The position numbers and the translations under genes were made by a program. From Secundilactobacillus folii (GTDB taxonomy: Bacteria > Bacillota > Bacilli > Lactobacillales > Lactobacillaceae), in contig NZ_WNJO01000001.1 in assembly GCF_009720675.1 (NCBI RefSeq), forward strand, positions 186,001 to 250,000: DNA of 64,000 nt, in the 5' to 3' direction. Shown here piece by piece: positions 18,601 through 27,617 of the stretch. The notes below the pieces were generated by a model that had not been told where the DNA came from, searched no databases, and saw only the letters and a program-made list of their open reading frames with translations. Each line of letters opens with the position of its first letter. Within the stretch, counting starts at the first letter, position 1.

Positions 18601-21535
18601 CTTTACTATTTTTAGCATCTGCTGCCGTTGACGTATAAACAACGTCATCATAAAACGATAGTGTTGGATCACCTTTGTCATCACTAGTGGCCGCCTTTAC
18701 GGGATCCGGATTGCTATTCCCTTGTGCAAGAGAAGTATTATAGAAGGAACTAGCAGTCACAATTGGCCAACTACCGGAACCATACTCAAGCAAGTAGGCA
18801 TTAGCATTGCCCTCTGTATACGAGGTATCGACCACCTTCTCTGGATTGAGCAACGGCGTTTGAGGCGACACAATGTACATATAGAAAGAATAGTCACCTG
18901 GCAAAGCATCTGGATTGTTTGCTAAGTAAACCGTTGCGTTTGCTTTATCATCAGCGGTGTTAATGACGGTACCAGTTCCAGAGTAATCGATTTTAATGAC
19001 CGTATGACCGTCATCTGACTTGAAACTACTGATTTTTGCGCTTGGCAAAGCAGTGACGCTAGTCGCGGCCATAGATGTTGGCAAAACATAATAAAAGGTG
19101 GGTTCAATTATTTGATCTGTTTTCTGACCGTAATCGCCACTTCTGATCCACATAAAACCAGCATCAGCTGCACCAGGAGCCGAGCTTAACTGTGTGTAAC
19201 CAGCGGGCGCGACCGAATACACACCGGTGACGGTTTGAGTTGTCGAGGCTGAAGCAGCGTTTTGGCCGTCTGCAAACGTCAAACTAACGCTTGAAGTTAA
19301 TGCATCTCCAATTTTAACTGCCGAACCGTCATCATAGGTATGTGACACATTGCCATACGTGCCAAAACTAGTCCCTGAATAAGCGGCTGCAGCCAGGTAA
19401 TTAGGTGTCAGGACAACTGATCTGATCGGCGAAGCATTCGTTGGTTTGATTATCCCACCTTCCGCGACCGTTCCAGTCTCCGTTGAACCATCAGCTAAAG
19501 TAACTGTATATCCATAACTGGTCGTTCCAGGCAGATACTGATACGGTGAGACACCGCTTTTTGGCACTTCCATGCTGGTAACGTTTAAGCCGTCTGGAAT
19601 CTTGAATGAAAGCTGAGCACCACTAGTATCGGTAATCGAATTTAGTTGAAAACCAAAATTAGTCAGATTAATCGAATCATTTGTGGAATCATTATCAAGT
19701 GATATTGATTCTTCATTATAAGCAGCTTTAGCAGTCACAACAACTTCAGGATCGCCGATTGACGTACCACCAGAATTAACGCCTAAAATGCTAACCTTCC
19801 AAGCATCAGCACTGGCAGTCACCTGACTGCCATCCGGATTGACGATTTGGCTAAGCGAAGTACCAGAACTGGCACTGTAGTCAGTATCGGTTTCCGGTTG
19901 CGTAACGTTAAAGGAACCAATGAATTTATATGGAATGGTTTGGCCGTAATTATCCTTATATTGCATCCCGCTGCCAGCCGGCACGCTAAGAATGATAGCT
20001 GTACCAACGCCACCAGGCTGCGTAATCGATGTCTGGTCACCAAAACCATCGATCAACTTGGTATCGGCCGCATCAAGTTTAAAATCAGCCGGCACTGGAA
20101 TTGTCACCGTTGTGCCACCATAGTTGAACAATGCATTAACCATCCCAGTACCGAAACTGGCATTTGGCATGCCACTATCTTCGCTGATCGTCGTCTCAAA
20201 CACATAGTTTTGACCAGGAACAACTTTAGAGACTTCCTTTGGATCTGGAGAAACCATTTGGACCGGTGTTATTTTGATGCTAGGAACAAGTTTTTCAACA
20301 AACGAAACTGGCGTCTGGTCAACCCCATTTTCAGACCACGTAATTGTCTGAGTAACTTCCTTATCCATGTGGGTCAATGGTGCACTAACACCCGGAACAA
20401 TTGCAAATTGAATTCGTTGAGTCGTTATCGACGGCGTTTTAAAGACATCGGTGATCGTTGTCGATAAATTATCCGCGCTTGTGACAGTGGTTGTCGTCCC
20501 AACATCAGCTGGTAATGGTTCAACGGAATCAAAACTCACGAGCTCGTCAGATGGAACAACGATCACGTATTTATCGCCAGCCTTAGCCGTCACTGTCAGA
20601 GTGGCCGTTAAATTTGTAATATCTGTCCCACTTTCGACAGTCTTCGAAGACAAGGTTAAAGTCGCATCCGCCGTCGGATCACCTAATGAATCCACTTCTT
20701 GTGGCCGCAGCGTTTGCGCATAGACTTGAAGCGCCTTATTTTCAGCATTAGTAATGTCCACACTGCTTGGATCAATCAGCGTTTGAACATCCGCCGTTAG
20801 CGGTGCTTGCGTTTGGCTTGCACCTGACTGTGCGACACTGACCGGTGTTGTATCAACCTGGGTGGCCGTTTGATGATCAGCGTTTGACTGATTGCTTGTT
20901 GACTGCAGCACACTTGATGGCGTTGCAGTGGTCTGATTAGAATTTGTCTTAGTTGTGCTAGTCTGATTTGAAGCCTCTTGAGCAGCGCTAGACTGCTTAG
21001 TATTGGCTTGCTTCGAGACCGTTTGTTCAGCGTTTGCAGAACTCGTTTGGTTGCTAGCACTCGCAGTGTTAGCCGAGCCATTTTGGTCTGAATTGGTCTC
21101 TTGGGTACTGGTTATCGTAGTTGAGTCAGCTTTTGTAGCCGCTTTAGTGACACTTGCAGCAGCACTGCTACTAGTTTTAGAAGTGTTCGCATTTTCGGCT
21201 GGTTTTGAAGCTACCTGAGCTGACTCCTTGGAGGTTGTGGCATCGCTCACCTGGTTAGCATCCGATTGACCAGCAACTGACGGTACTGTTTTGAGCACCG
21301 CATTCTTCTGATTTGACACTTGACTTGGCTCATTACTTACGGAACTGGACTGTGCCTCAGTCTCCGTAGCAGTTGTATCAGCCTGGACATTTAAATTAAA
21401 ACCAAATAGCAGACTTGCCCCCAAAGCAAAACTTGCAAGGCTGGCGTAAACCCACCTTTTGCCAACTTTATATGCTTTGTAATGCTCCTTAGAATTATTC
21501 TTGATAGTTCTAATTCGATTATTTTTTCCTACCAA
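15647..21535 (-). CDS. LPxTG-type cell-wall adhesin with KxYKxGKxW signal and mucin-binding-type repeats
   Basis: A 1962-residue surface protein. The N-terminus carries the KxYKxGKxW secretion signal (KAYKVGKRW) and a hydrophobic stretch ending near VQAD. A Ser/Thr/Gln/Asn-rich region of about 200 residues follows, then large beta-rich domains. Near the C-terminus three repeats of about 170 residues alternate a YVDDD/QFVDDD unit with a TTRTINYVV unit, resembling MucBP/Muc_B2 domains of lactobacillar mucus-binding proteins. A Pro/Gly/Thr linker leads to the sortase motif LPQTN, a hydrophobic helix and KRRKRHDDD. Asn replaces the usual Gly, compatible with the LPQTxE form seen in some lactobacilli. 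The upstream ATG at 21556 has no ribosome-binding site. AAGGGGA eight bases before a TTG at 21535, and alignment with the neighbouring paralogue (VGKNNRIR), favour the TTG start. Confidence 0.88.
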   Translation of the reverse strand: MVGKNNRIRTIKNNSKEHYKAYKVGKRWVYASLASFALGASLLFGFNLNVQADTTATETEAQSSSVSNEPSQVSNQKNAVLKTVPSVAGQSDANQVSDATTSKESAQVASKPAENANTSKTSSSAAASVTKAATKADSTTITSTQETNSDQNGSANTASASNQTSSANAEQTVSKQANTKQSSAAQEASNQTSTTKTNSNQTTATPSSVLQSTSNQSNADHQTATQVDTTPVSVAQSGASQTQAPLTADVQTLIDPSSVDITNAENKALQVYAQTLRPQEVDSLGDPTADATLTLSSKTVESGTDITNLTATLTVTAKAGDKYVIVVPSDELVSFDSVEPLPADVGTTTTVTSADNLSTTITDVFKTPSITTQRIQFAIVPGVSAPLTHMDKEVTQTITWSENGVDQTPVSFVEKLVPSIKITPVQMVSPDPKEVSKVVPGQNYVFETTISEDSGMPNASFGTGMVNALFNYGGTTVTIPVPADFKLDAADTKLIDGFGDQTSITQPGGVGTAIILSVPAGSGMQYKDNYGQTIPYKFIGSFNVTQPETDTDYSASSGTSLSQIVNPDGSQVTASADAWKVSILGVNSGGTSIGDPEVVVTAKAAYNEESISLDNDSTNDSINLTNFGFQLNSITDTSGAQLSFKIPDGLNVTSMEVPKSGVSPYQYLPGTTSYGYTVTLADGSTETGTVAEGGIIKPTNASPIRSVVLTPNYLAAAAYSGTSFGTYGNVSHTYDDGSAVKIGDALTSSVSLTFADGQNAASASTTQTVTGVYSVAPAGYTQLSSAPGAADAGFMWIRSGDYGQKTDQIIEPTFYYVLPTSMAATSVTALPSAKISSFKSDDGHTVIKIDYSGTGTVINTADDKANATVYLANNPDALPGDYSFYMYIVSPQTPLLNPEKVVDTSYTEGNANAYLLEYGSGSWPIVTASSFYNTSLAQGNSNPDPVKAATSDDKGDPTLSFYDDVVYTSTAADAKNSKAAVAINLPTLGDSSGSQYTFNLNGPITVPTNYTIPGGAAGTGDPMSTTVLYSTEPQTITGNETAPDETGYVPASEVTDWTAIRSVIVKVSNIKANSETGRIQLTGTTADDFHLDTGKIGYLQTAFYGDNSKVSVTAKSDEPSLEITGTSTIKARYHYVDANSHNRYIYLDDLSQSATDGQGKFNNIYPTTATGFSATDQALVPKGYLLVTDDSGNVTPTIMSSPATKYHDSVTPTFGSTVNYTFDGAAVQYELAAQVSATAEYVDDDANGAIVGTPVTISGESGKSASWNLGSVPTGYVLAAPSTTTSGTYTFTNGDNQKIEIHLKHHVSTTNKTTTRTINYVVNDSKFSGTVPASQIQTINWTITTDEVTHQTTVVPAEASYAGVVSPIIAGYTPDQLAVPVQTFNQTTASNLPNDSTVTVTYSAAPQTAVTQFVDDDAGGAVVGTLGNLTGHTDGTANWDTANQIPAGYALAPGQAASGTYTFTAAQNQTVKIHLVHQQTKTTATTTRTINYVVNDPHYTGTVPASQIQTINWQVTTDNVTREGTAVPDGGYAAVTAVPVITGYTPDQKSVPALSYGSLSANDVPRNVIVTVTYTAADQTAVAQFVDDDNDGAVVGKLADLSGQTNSTADWNTADKIPAGYVLAPNQAASGTYTFTADQNQTIDIHLIHGTTIGSATTTRTITYILADGDKSKTPSPVVETMNWRTVKDNVTGSTYATPLNDYAAVPNPVVPGYTAHTPGNEVPELSAGPMLVSQLGQMNSNRIVIYTADKLTVTYTYVNTVTGEPIKTVTITGNTDDPITVPDLPGYTIDRTGLPTQFESGLTHFDVPATPIPVNNGGGNPGTTTGTPQPGTATGTPGTTGQTTVPVQPGGPMTTTHSNDRSTVPGQGKGSGTSKSVDTTTTTAPATVKLNARTSASRTTATHVEANAVVAKSSRKQTANQGQLPQTNEQSDQAATLSILGLMTGMLSVLGIKRRKRHDDD
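16980..17560 (-). repeat. Tandem coding repeats in adhesin 1, period about 516 bp
   Basis: A stretch of about 40 bases at 16997-17036 recurs nearly identically at 17513-17552. The offset of 516 bases equals 172 residues, which is one mucin-binding-type unit. A third, more diverged unit lies at 16.4-16.8 kb. Such repeats can expand or contract by recombination. Confidence 0.75.
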
Positions 21536-21949
21536 TTTGATTTTCCCCTTCCCCATGGGCTTATTATTTTATCTCCGTATCAGCAAACACATTACCAGAT
21601 ACCTCAATAATAGATTTAAATAAATGCTTATTTCGAACTTACTCTTCCATCGCCCATAAGCACATTATAATGCTAAAATTTCCCGTATAAAAGGAAAGAT
21701 GGTGATTTATAATATTAGCTAATTAAATTGGGTAAATTAAAATTATAATATAAATTTATAATTCTCTTTAGATAGTTATAATAGATAATTTAAACCGATA
21801 TAAACACATACTTTAAAAGAAATGCTTCAAAAATTAAAAAAAGAGGCACAAGTGCTTGGAAAGTCACTTGAGCCTCTGTTAACTATTTTTTTACAGATTT
21901 TAATTTAATTAACCATTTTAACTATCATCATTTTCAAAACTAGCATCGT
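21536..21949. other. AT-rich intergenic region between the two adhesin genes
   Basis: No gene is visible. On the minus strand the region holds the terminator of the second adhesin (21832-21878), then very AT-rich DNA with a TATAAT hexamer (21664-21669) that may be the -10 of the first adhesin, though no good -35 lies at the right distance. Each adhesin therefore appears to be transcribed on its own. Confidence 0.5.
21832..21878 (-). terminator. Terminator of the second adhesin gene
   Basis: On the minus strand AGAGGCTCAAGTG pairs with CACTTGTGCCTCT (one mismatch) around a ten-base loop, and is followed by seven T residues. It is a strong intrinsic terminator. Confidence 0.92.
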
Positions 21950-24900
21950 TTAATCTTCGTGCCGCTTACGTTGCCTGAAACCGAGCCAACTAAACAACCC
22001 AGTGATCAAACCTAACAGCGACAAGCCACCAGCTTCATAATCCTGCTCACCCGTCTGGGGTAATCGATTCTGTTCAACCGTTGAATCGGAGTTTGCATGA
22101 CCGGAAACTGCATTCTGACTTTCAAGGGTAACGGCGCGGTTCTTGGCAAATGCACTTTCATCGGCGACGCTGCCATTAGCAGAATCCCTACCAAATGAAC
22201 CATTTGCTTCAGCATTCATTTGACCCTTTCGAAGGCCGAAAGTGACATCACTCGACTGGCTTGAGCCTGAAGTAGTTGGCTTCTTTGCTTTAACCGGTCG
22301 GGATGACTTACCAGGTACTGTTGGGGTTTTCGGTGAATTAGGCTTCGTCTTTTTACCAGAATTACCCTGACCCGTTATCGTCTGAGGACCCTTAGGCTTT
22401 GTCGGTACAGTTGAATTCCCTGAATTACCAGGATTACCGGGATTACCTTGGGTGCCGGTATTACTTGGATTACCGGGATTAACTGGTGTGGCGGGAACGT
22501 TAAAGTGTGTTAAATCAGGTTCAAATGACGTTGGATCACCAGTCCGGTCCAAGATATATCCGGGTAGATTCGGCACCACAATTGCCGTGCCAGTGTTTCC
22601 AGTGAGTTGAATTGTGCTGATTGGTTGACCAGTCTTGGTATTGACATAAGTGACACTCACAGTCAGCTTATTAGCTGTGTACGTCACGGTAACCTGCTCG
22701 TTTTGCGGGATTGCACTCGCTAGTCCTGGCTGGTAAGTTTTCTTACCAACACTGCTTGGATCCGGCCTATAGCCCGCAACAGTTGGTGAAGTCACTGCGT
22801 AATAACCATTCACGGGAGTCGCAATACTTTCACCGGTTACTTCATCGGTGGTGATATTCCAGGTCGTCGTTTGTACTTTGTCAGCTGGTGCTAAGCCAGT
22901 GTTAGTTGCACCTTGGACAACGTAATGAATGGTTCGAGTTGTGAATTGCTGACTATTCTTTACTGCGTGAACCACGTGAACTGGGATAACTTGATTCGCA
23001 TTGGCCGTAAATGTATAGGTGCCGTTATCAGCCTGGCCCTTTGCTAGAACGTATCCAGCTGGTAAATTATTGGTATTCCAATAAGCTGTCCCATTCGTTT
23101 TTCCAGTGATCGTAGCTGTCGTTTTTAATACATTGCCATTATTTGCGTCATCGACATATTCCACGGTCACACTTTGCGGAGCTAAAGAATAAGTTACTGT
23201 CACCGTTTCATTCTTTGGCATTGCACTCGTTGTTCCTGGCTTGTAAGCCTCAAGCGCGACAGTGTCCGGATCTGGCGTATAGCCCGCAAGCGTTGGTGAA
23301 GTGACTGCAAAATAGCCATTGACGGGAGTCGCAATACTTTCACCGGTCACTTCATCGGTGGTAATATTCCAAGTCGTCGTTTGTACCTTATCAGCTGGCA
23401 CTTTACCAGTAAAACTGGGGTCATTAACCACGTAGTGAATCGTCCGAGTCGTTGTTTGCTGACTGTCCTTAACCGCGTGAATAACGTGGACGGGCACAAC
23501 TTGATTTGACTCAGCCGTGAAGGTATACGTCCCACTAGCAGTCGCCCCATCAGCAAGTTGATAACCGGCAGGTAATGTCATCCCGTCCGTGTTCCAACCA
23601 ATTGCCTGCCCGGTATCACCATTAACCGTCTTTGAGTCCACGATGGCACCGTTATTATCATCATCTACATACTCGATTTTGGCACTTTGCTGCGCGACAA
23701 GTTCGTATTGAACGAAGTCACCATCGAAAGTATTGTCAACGGGTTGACCGAAAGCAGCGGCACCATCCCCTGTACTGTCGACAATAGTTGGGGTCACTTT
23801 ACCAGTTGAATCAGTGACTAATTCATATCCGGCCGGCAATAACTTCTGATCAGCTGCAGAAAAGTCGGACAATTGTGTTGGGTAATTGTTGGTGAACGTG
23901 TCACCATCCTTCAACGTTTGTTGTAAATCAGTCAAATCAACATATTTGTCAGTGCCAGTGGCATCTACATAGTGATAACGTGCCGGAATGATGGCAGTAC
24001 CAACAATGTTAATCGAAGCATCGTCCGAGCTAATGTTGACCTTACCACCGTTGCCATAGAATGCGGTCTGCAATGTTCCGGTGTCGCCAACCATCTTCTC
24101 GATTGTAATCGTCTGATCACCGACCGTTTGATTAGCAACTTGACCGTTGATTGCGATCCGGCCCGTTGAGCTATTCGCTTTGATGCCACTGATCTGAATA
24201 ATGATCGACCGAATAGCTGACCAGTCAGACACTTGATCTGCAGTCACGTACCCAGTCGTATTTGGTGCGGTGTCCGTGGCGGAAAAGACTTGCGGTGAAG
24301 TGGAATAAAGTACGGTGGCCTTGATCGGATCACCAGTACTATTAGCAAGGGTATAATGGGTTGGCATCTCAATTGGTCCGGTAAGGTCAATGGTGAACGT
24401 AGAACCCTTTGAATCACCAATTGTTGGTAAGTTAATCGCGACTGACGCATTACTGTCGGCGGCGTTGTCGTCAACAGCCGTATAGACAATGGAATCGTAG
24501 AAGGTCATGTCTGGCGAACCATGATTGCCACTGGCACCTGACTTGCTCGCCTGAGTGCCTTGGTTGCCCTTGGCCATCGAAGTGGTGAAAAACGAGCTTG
24601 CAGTGGCGATCGTCCACAGCCATGCCGGGTCATCAACTTCACTATCCATCAAGTAAGCATCCGTATGACCTTCAACAAATGAAAGGTCACTTGGTTGAGT
24701 GGTATTTTTTAACTTAGTGGTTGGTGACACAATGTAAACAGCATAGGGGTATTTCCCTGGAAGAGCGTCGGGGTCGTTAGCCAGTGTGACAGCACCCCAA
24801 TAACCAGTTTTTTGACTAAAATCGACCGTTTCCCCAGTACCTGAATAATCAATCTTAACCACTGTCTGACCATCATCAGCTGTAAATTCAGAAACTTTGG

Positions 24901-27262
24901 CGTGGGTTGTTTCGGTTAATTGAGAACCATCGGGAGTTATTGGGATCCCAGTCGTTGATCCTGGCACATCTGTGTACCACGGCAGACTATTAATTGACGC
25001 CACCGTGGTCGTCTTAGGAATGACAAAGTAAAATGTGGGTTCATAAACGTCATTTGTATTTTGACCAATGCTGTCCAAATAGCGGACCTCAAGTGTCCCC
25101 GCATTCGAATTGCCTGGATCAGAGCTTCTAACGACCGTGTAATTAGAAGCGAGCGCCAAGCCTTCCGTAACCTGCTGGATAACGGACGAGTCAGCAGTCG
25201 GCGTGCCACCGTTAGCGTCAAGGCTAACTGAAGCAGTCGAGGTCAATTGATCACCATTTACAACCGCCTTTGTGCCGTTATCATAGGTATTAGAAAGGTG
25301 CCCCAGAACTTCAAAACTATCAGCTGTGCCCAAATTGTTTGCATAGGTACCAACGGCGATTTTATTCGGAACAAAGACTGCTGAACGAATGGGTGAATCT
25401 GCTGTTGGTGTAGCCGTACCGCCGGCGTTGACGGTGCCAGTTTCCGTACTGCCATCCGCAAGTGTCAGCGTATAGGCCCAACTACTCGTATCTGGCAGAT
25501 AACCCGATGGACTAACATCTTGGACAGGGACCTTAATTTCCGTTGCATCCAGACCATCTGGAATGGTAACTTGAATCTGAAAATGATCCACCGGACTTGC
25601 ATCATTCAAGGCAAAGCCAAAACTATCGATGTAAGCTGGATCGTCATCAGTATTATTATCTAGTACGAGTTTGGAAGCGTCAGCTCCGGAATTACCCTTG
25701 ATTGTCGGAGTAGCACTGACTTGGCTCGGCTGACCAGTCGCTTGAATGATCACGCTCCAAGGACTGGCAGAATCGGTTAACGTATCGCCGTCTGAATTGA
25801 TCACCTGAGAAAACGTTGTGTTGCCATTTGCTGTGAGCGTCTGATCTTCATTTGTCTGTGCAACATCGAAATCACCGATAAGTTTGTAGCCAGCCTGGGC
25901 ATTTGAACTTTCGTACTGAGCACCCGACTTAGCAGGCACGTTAATCACAACATTAGTTCCCTTGCCCCCGGGCTGAGTAATCGTTGTTGCATCTCCAAAA
26001 GCATTAATTTGCTTTGTACTGGCAGCATTTAACACAAAACCTGTTGGCACGGGAATGGTAATGGTTGTTCCGCCATAGTTATCACCACTGTGAACCCGTG
26101 ACACAGGATAGCTGTCATCCTGAACACCATCAGTTTCATTGACATTTAGTGAAAAGACGTAATCCTGATCGGGTAAAATTTTGGTGACTTTCGTGGCATC
26201 AGGGTAAACCATGGATACCGATGACAAATTGGTAGTTGGCTGAATCGTTTGGGTAAATGTCACGCCTGGCTGTTTAACACCATTGATTGAAAAACCGACC
26301 GTTTTGGTCACTGTTTTGCCGACGTCATTCATGCCGTCGTCAACGTAGACATAGTTGTTGTTTAGATTAAACGAGATCAACTGAGTCGTGGTCGTATCCG
26401 CTGCAAAAGTATCCGTCACCGTCTCTGATTTATCAACATTGTGAGTGACTGTTGTAGTCCCCGCTGAAGCGTCTAACGGATTGACCGATGAAAATTGATA
26501 GACCCCCGAATCAGCAGGCAGCGTAATCGCGTAAACGTCACCAGCCTTAGCATTCGCTTGTAACGTTAGCGTTAACTGATTGCCTTCACCTGTCTTGTAC
26601 CCCACCTTAGTCGCCGAAAGGCTTAAAGTGCCAGTCGACTCAGTCACCGGATCACTTGCAGCAGCGGTGATTTGCTGGGCTTGCCTGGTCGCTTCATAAA
26701 CCTGTTTGGCACTTGCTTTGGCCTCATTCAGTTGAGCTTGGGTTGGATCCACTAAAGTCTTTGAGTCCCCTGTTTGACTCTCCGAACTGGCTGCAGTTGA
26801 TGACTGCACGGACGGATGATTGCTAGACTGGTCAGCAGTAGAAGACTGAGGTTCGTTTACAGCTGAATTACTAGCGGGTAGTGCCGACTGACTCTGACTT
26901 TCGACTAAAGATGACGCTGCAGAAGTTGCGCTAGCAGTGCTATTAGAAGTGCTTGCAGATCTAGCAGCGACGCTTGCTGGCACATCATTTGCTGCACTCG
27001 GACTGGTATGTAGCACAGTTTGTTTGCTAGTCGAATCAGTTGCGGACGGAACTTTGGTCTGCACATTAACCGACTGCGCATGATCACTTGAACCTTGAGC
27101 ATCAGCATGGACTGCAGTGGGATTCAAGCTGAATAATAACCCCGCGCTTAAAGCTAGACTAGCTAAACTGGCATATAACCATCTCGTTCCAGCTTTATAT
27201 GCCTTATAATGTTCCCGCGAATTAGCCTTTACCAACCTAATTCGATTGTTTTTTCCAACCAT
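21950..27262 (-). CDS. LPxTG cell-wall adhesin with KxYKxG-type signal and mucin-binding-type repeats (paralogue)
   Basis: A 1770-residue paralogue of the neighbouring adhesin with the same plan. The signal KAYKAGTRW has Thr in place of the third Lys. It is followed by a hydrophobic stretch ending near VHAD and a Ser/Ala/Gln-rich region to about residue 160, then beta-rich domains. Two alternating YVDDD and TTRTIHYVV units (period 170 residues) resemble MucBP/Muc_B2 domains. A linker rich in NPGNPGN and KPKGP segments leads to LPQTGE at residue 1734, a hydrophobic helix and RQRKRHED. The ATG at 27262 has AAGGGGGA nine bases upstream. A role in adhesion to mucus or other surfaces is inferred from the family. 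Confidence 0.9.
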   Translation of the reverse strand: MVGKNNRIRLVKANSREHYKAYKAGTRWLYASLASLALSAGLLFSLNPTAVHADAQGSSDHAQSVNVQTKVPSATDSTSKQTVLHTSPSAANDVPASVAARSASTSNSTASATSAASSLVESQSQSALPASNSAVNEPQSSTADQSSNHPSVQSSTAASSESQTGDSKTLVDPTQAQLNEAKASAKQVYEATRQAQQITAAASDPVTESTGTLSLSATKVGYKTGEGNQLTLTLQANAKAGDVYAITLPADSGVYQFSSVNPLDASAGTTTVTHNVDKSETVTDTFAADTTTTQLISFNLNNNYVYVDDGMNDVGKTVTKTVGFSINGVKQPGVTFTQTIQPTTNLSSVSMVYPDATKVTKILPDQDYVFSLNVNETDGVQDDSYPVSRVHSGDNYGGTTITIPVPTGFVLNAASTKQINAFGDATTITQPGGKGTNVVINVPAKSGAQYESSNAQAGYKLIGDFDVAQTNEDQTLTANGNTTFSQVINSDGDTLTDSASPWSVIIQATGQPSQVSATPTIKGNSGADASKLVLDNNTDDDPAYIDSFGFALNDASPVDHFQIQVTIPDGLDATEIKVPVQDVSPSGYLPDTSSWAYTLTLADGSTETGTVNAGGTATPTADSPIRSAVFVPNKIAVGTYANNLGTADSFEVLGHLSNTYDNGTKAVVNGDQLTSTASVSLDANGGTPTADSSVIQQVTEGLALASNYTVVRSSDPGNSNAGTLEVRYLDSIGQNTNDVYEPTFYFVIPKTTTVASINSLPWYTDVPGSTTGIPITPDGSQLTETTHAKVSEFTADDGQTVVKIDYSGTGETVDFSQKTGYWGAVTLANDPDALPGKYPYAVYIVSPTTKLKNTTQPSDLSFVEGHTDAYLMDSEVDDPAWLWTIATASSFFTTSMAKGNQGTQASKSGASGNHGSPDMTFYDSIVYTAVDDNAADSNASVAINLPTIGDSKGSTFTIDLTGPIEMPTHYTLANSTGDPIKATVLYSTSPQVFSATDTAPNTTGYVTADQVSDWSAIRSIIIQISGIKANSSTGRIAINGQVANQTVGDQTITIEKMVGDTGTLQTAFYGNGGKVNISSDDASINIVGTAIIPARYHYVDATGTDKYVDLTDLQQTLKDGDTFTNNYPTQLSDFSAADQKLLPAGYELVTDSTGKVTPTIVDSTGDGAAAFGQPVDNTFDGDFVQYELVAQQSAKIEYVDDDNNGAIVDSKTVNGDTGQAIGWNTDGMTLPAGYQLADGATASGTYTFTAESNQVVPVHVIHAVKDSQQTTTRTIHYVVNDPSFTGKVPADKVQTTTWNITTDEVTGESIATPVNGYFAVTSPTLAGYTPDPDTVALEAYKPGTTSAMPKNETVTVTYSLAPQSVTVEYVDDANNGNVLKTTATITGKTNGTAYWNTNNLPAGYVLAKGQADNGTYTFTANANQVIPVHVVHAVKNSQQFTTRTIHYVVQGATNTGLAPADKVQTTTWNITTDEVTGESIATPVNGYYAVTSPTVAGYRPDPSSVGKKTYQPGLASAIPQNEQVTVTYTANKLTVSVTYVNTKTGQPISTIQLTGNTGTAIVVPNLPGYILDRTGDPTSFEPDLTHFNVPATPVNPGNPSNTGTQGNPGNPGNSGNSTVPTKPKGPQTITGQGNSGKKTKPNSPKTPTVPGKSSRPVKAKKPTTSGSSQSSDVTFGLRKGQMNAEANGSFGRDSANGSVADESAFAKNRAVTLESQNAVSGHANSDSTVEQNRLPQTGEQDYEAGGLSLLGLITGLFSWLGFRQRKRHED
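22760..23400 (-). repeat. Direct repeats in adhesin 2, period 510 bp
   Basis: About 130 bases at 22760-22890 recur at 23270-23400 with few differences. The offset is 510 bases, or 170 residues. They encode equivalent parts of the two TTRTIHYVV units and are a likely site for recombination between repeats. Confidence 0.85.
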
Positions 27263-27414
27263 AAATAGTGTTCCCCCTTAACTAAATCCATAAACTGTCA
27301 ATTAACCACTGTAAAAAATTTAATCCCTCTTAAAACCTCTCAAAGACGTCATAGACAACCTTTGGCGTATCAAACTTGTACTTCTCCTGATTCATACATT
27401 GTTTAACACCAATA

Positions 27415-27443
27415 ATTATAAGTCTCCATTTATGTGCAGTAAA
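27415..27443 (-). promoter_or_regulatory. Probable promoter of adhesin 2
   Basis: On the minus strand TTTACT (27438-27443), a 17-base spacer and TATAAT (27415-27420). The -10 box is perfect and the -35 box has two mismatches. Confidence 0.6.
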
Positions 27444-27554
27444 GGTTTTTTGAGCATTAAAATTAATAAACTTTTAATAAATACCGAGTTCATCGCTTAA
27501 TCCTTTAGTTCTAGTTACCTTTTCACCCACAAACTGACGCTGATTAAAGGGCAT

Positions 27555-27594
27555 CAAAAAACCGGACCCACCTGCATTTGCAAGCGAGCCCGGC
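27555..27594 (-). terminator. rpoD terminator
   Basis: In the minus-strand RNA, CCGGGCTCGCTTGCA pairs fully with TGCAGGTGGGTCCGG if G-U pairs are allowed, followed by six T residues. On the plus strand the same positions become A-C mismatches, so the signal works in one direction only. Confidence 0.9.
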
Positions 27595-27617
27595 TCTTAA
27601 ACTTTATTTAAATCGAT

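Larger units (their letters stand above)
27263..27617. other. Intergenic region between rpoD and adhesin 2
   Basis: No gene is visible. On the minus strand, in transcription order, it holds the rpoD terminator (27555-27594), the adhesin promoter (27415-27443) and an untranslated leader of about 145 bases before the adhesin start. Confidence 0.6.

Noticed and set aside
19847-20467. Plus-strand frame of 206 codons inside adhesin 1
   Set aside because: It is a shadow of the adhesin with low-complexity, basic content and no start signal.
16980-23400. CRISPR-like or satellite repeats
   Set aside because: The repeats are long, in frame, and match protein domain units; there are no short identical repeats with unique spacers.
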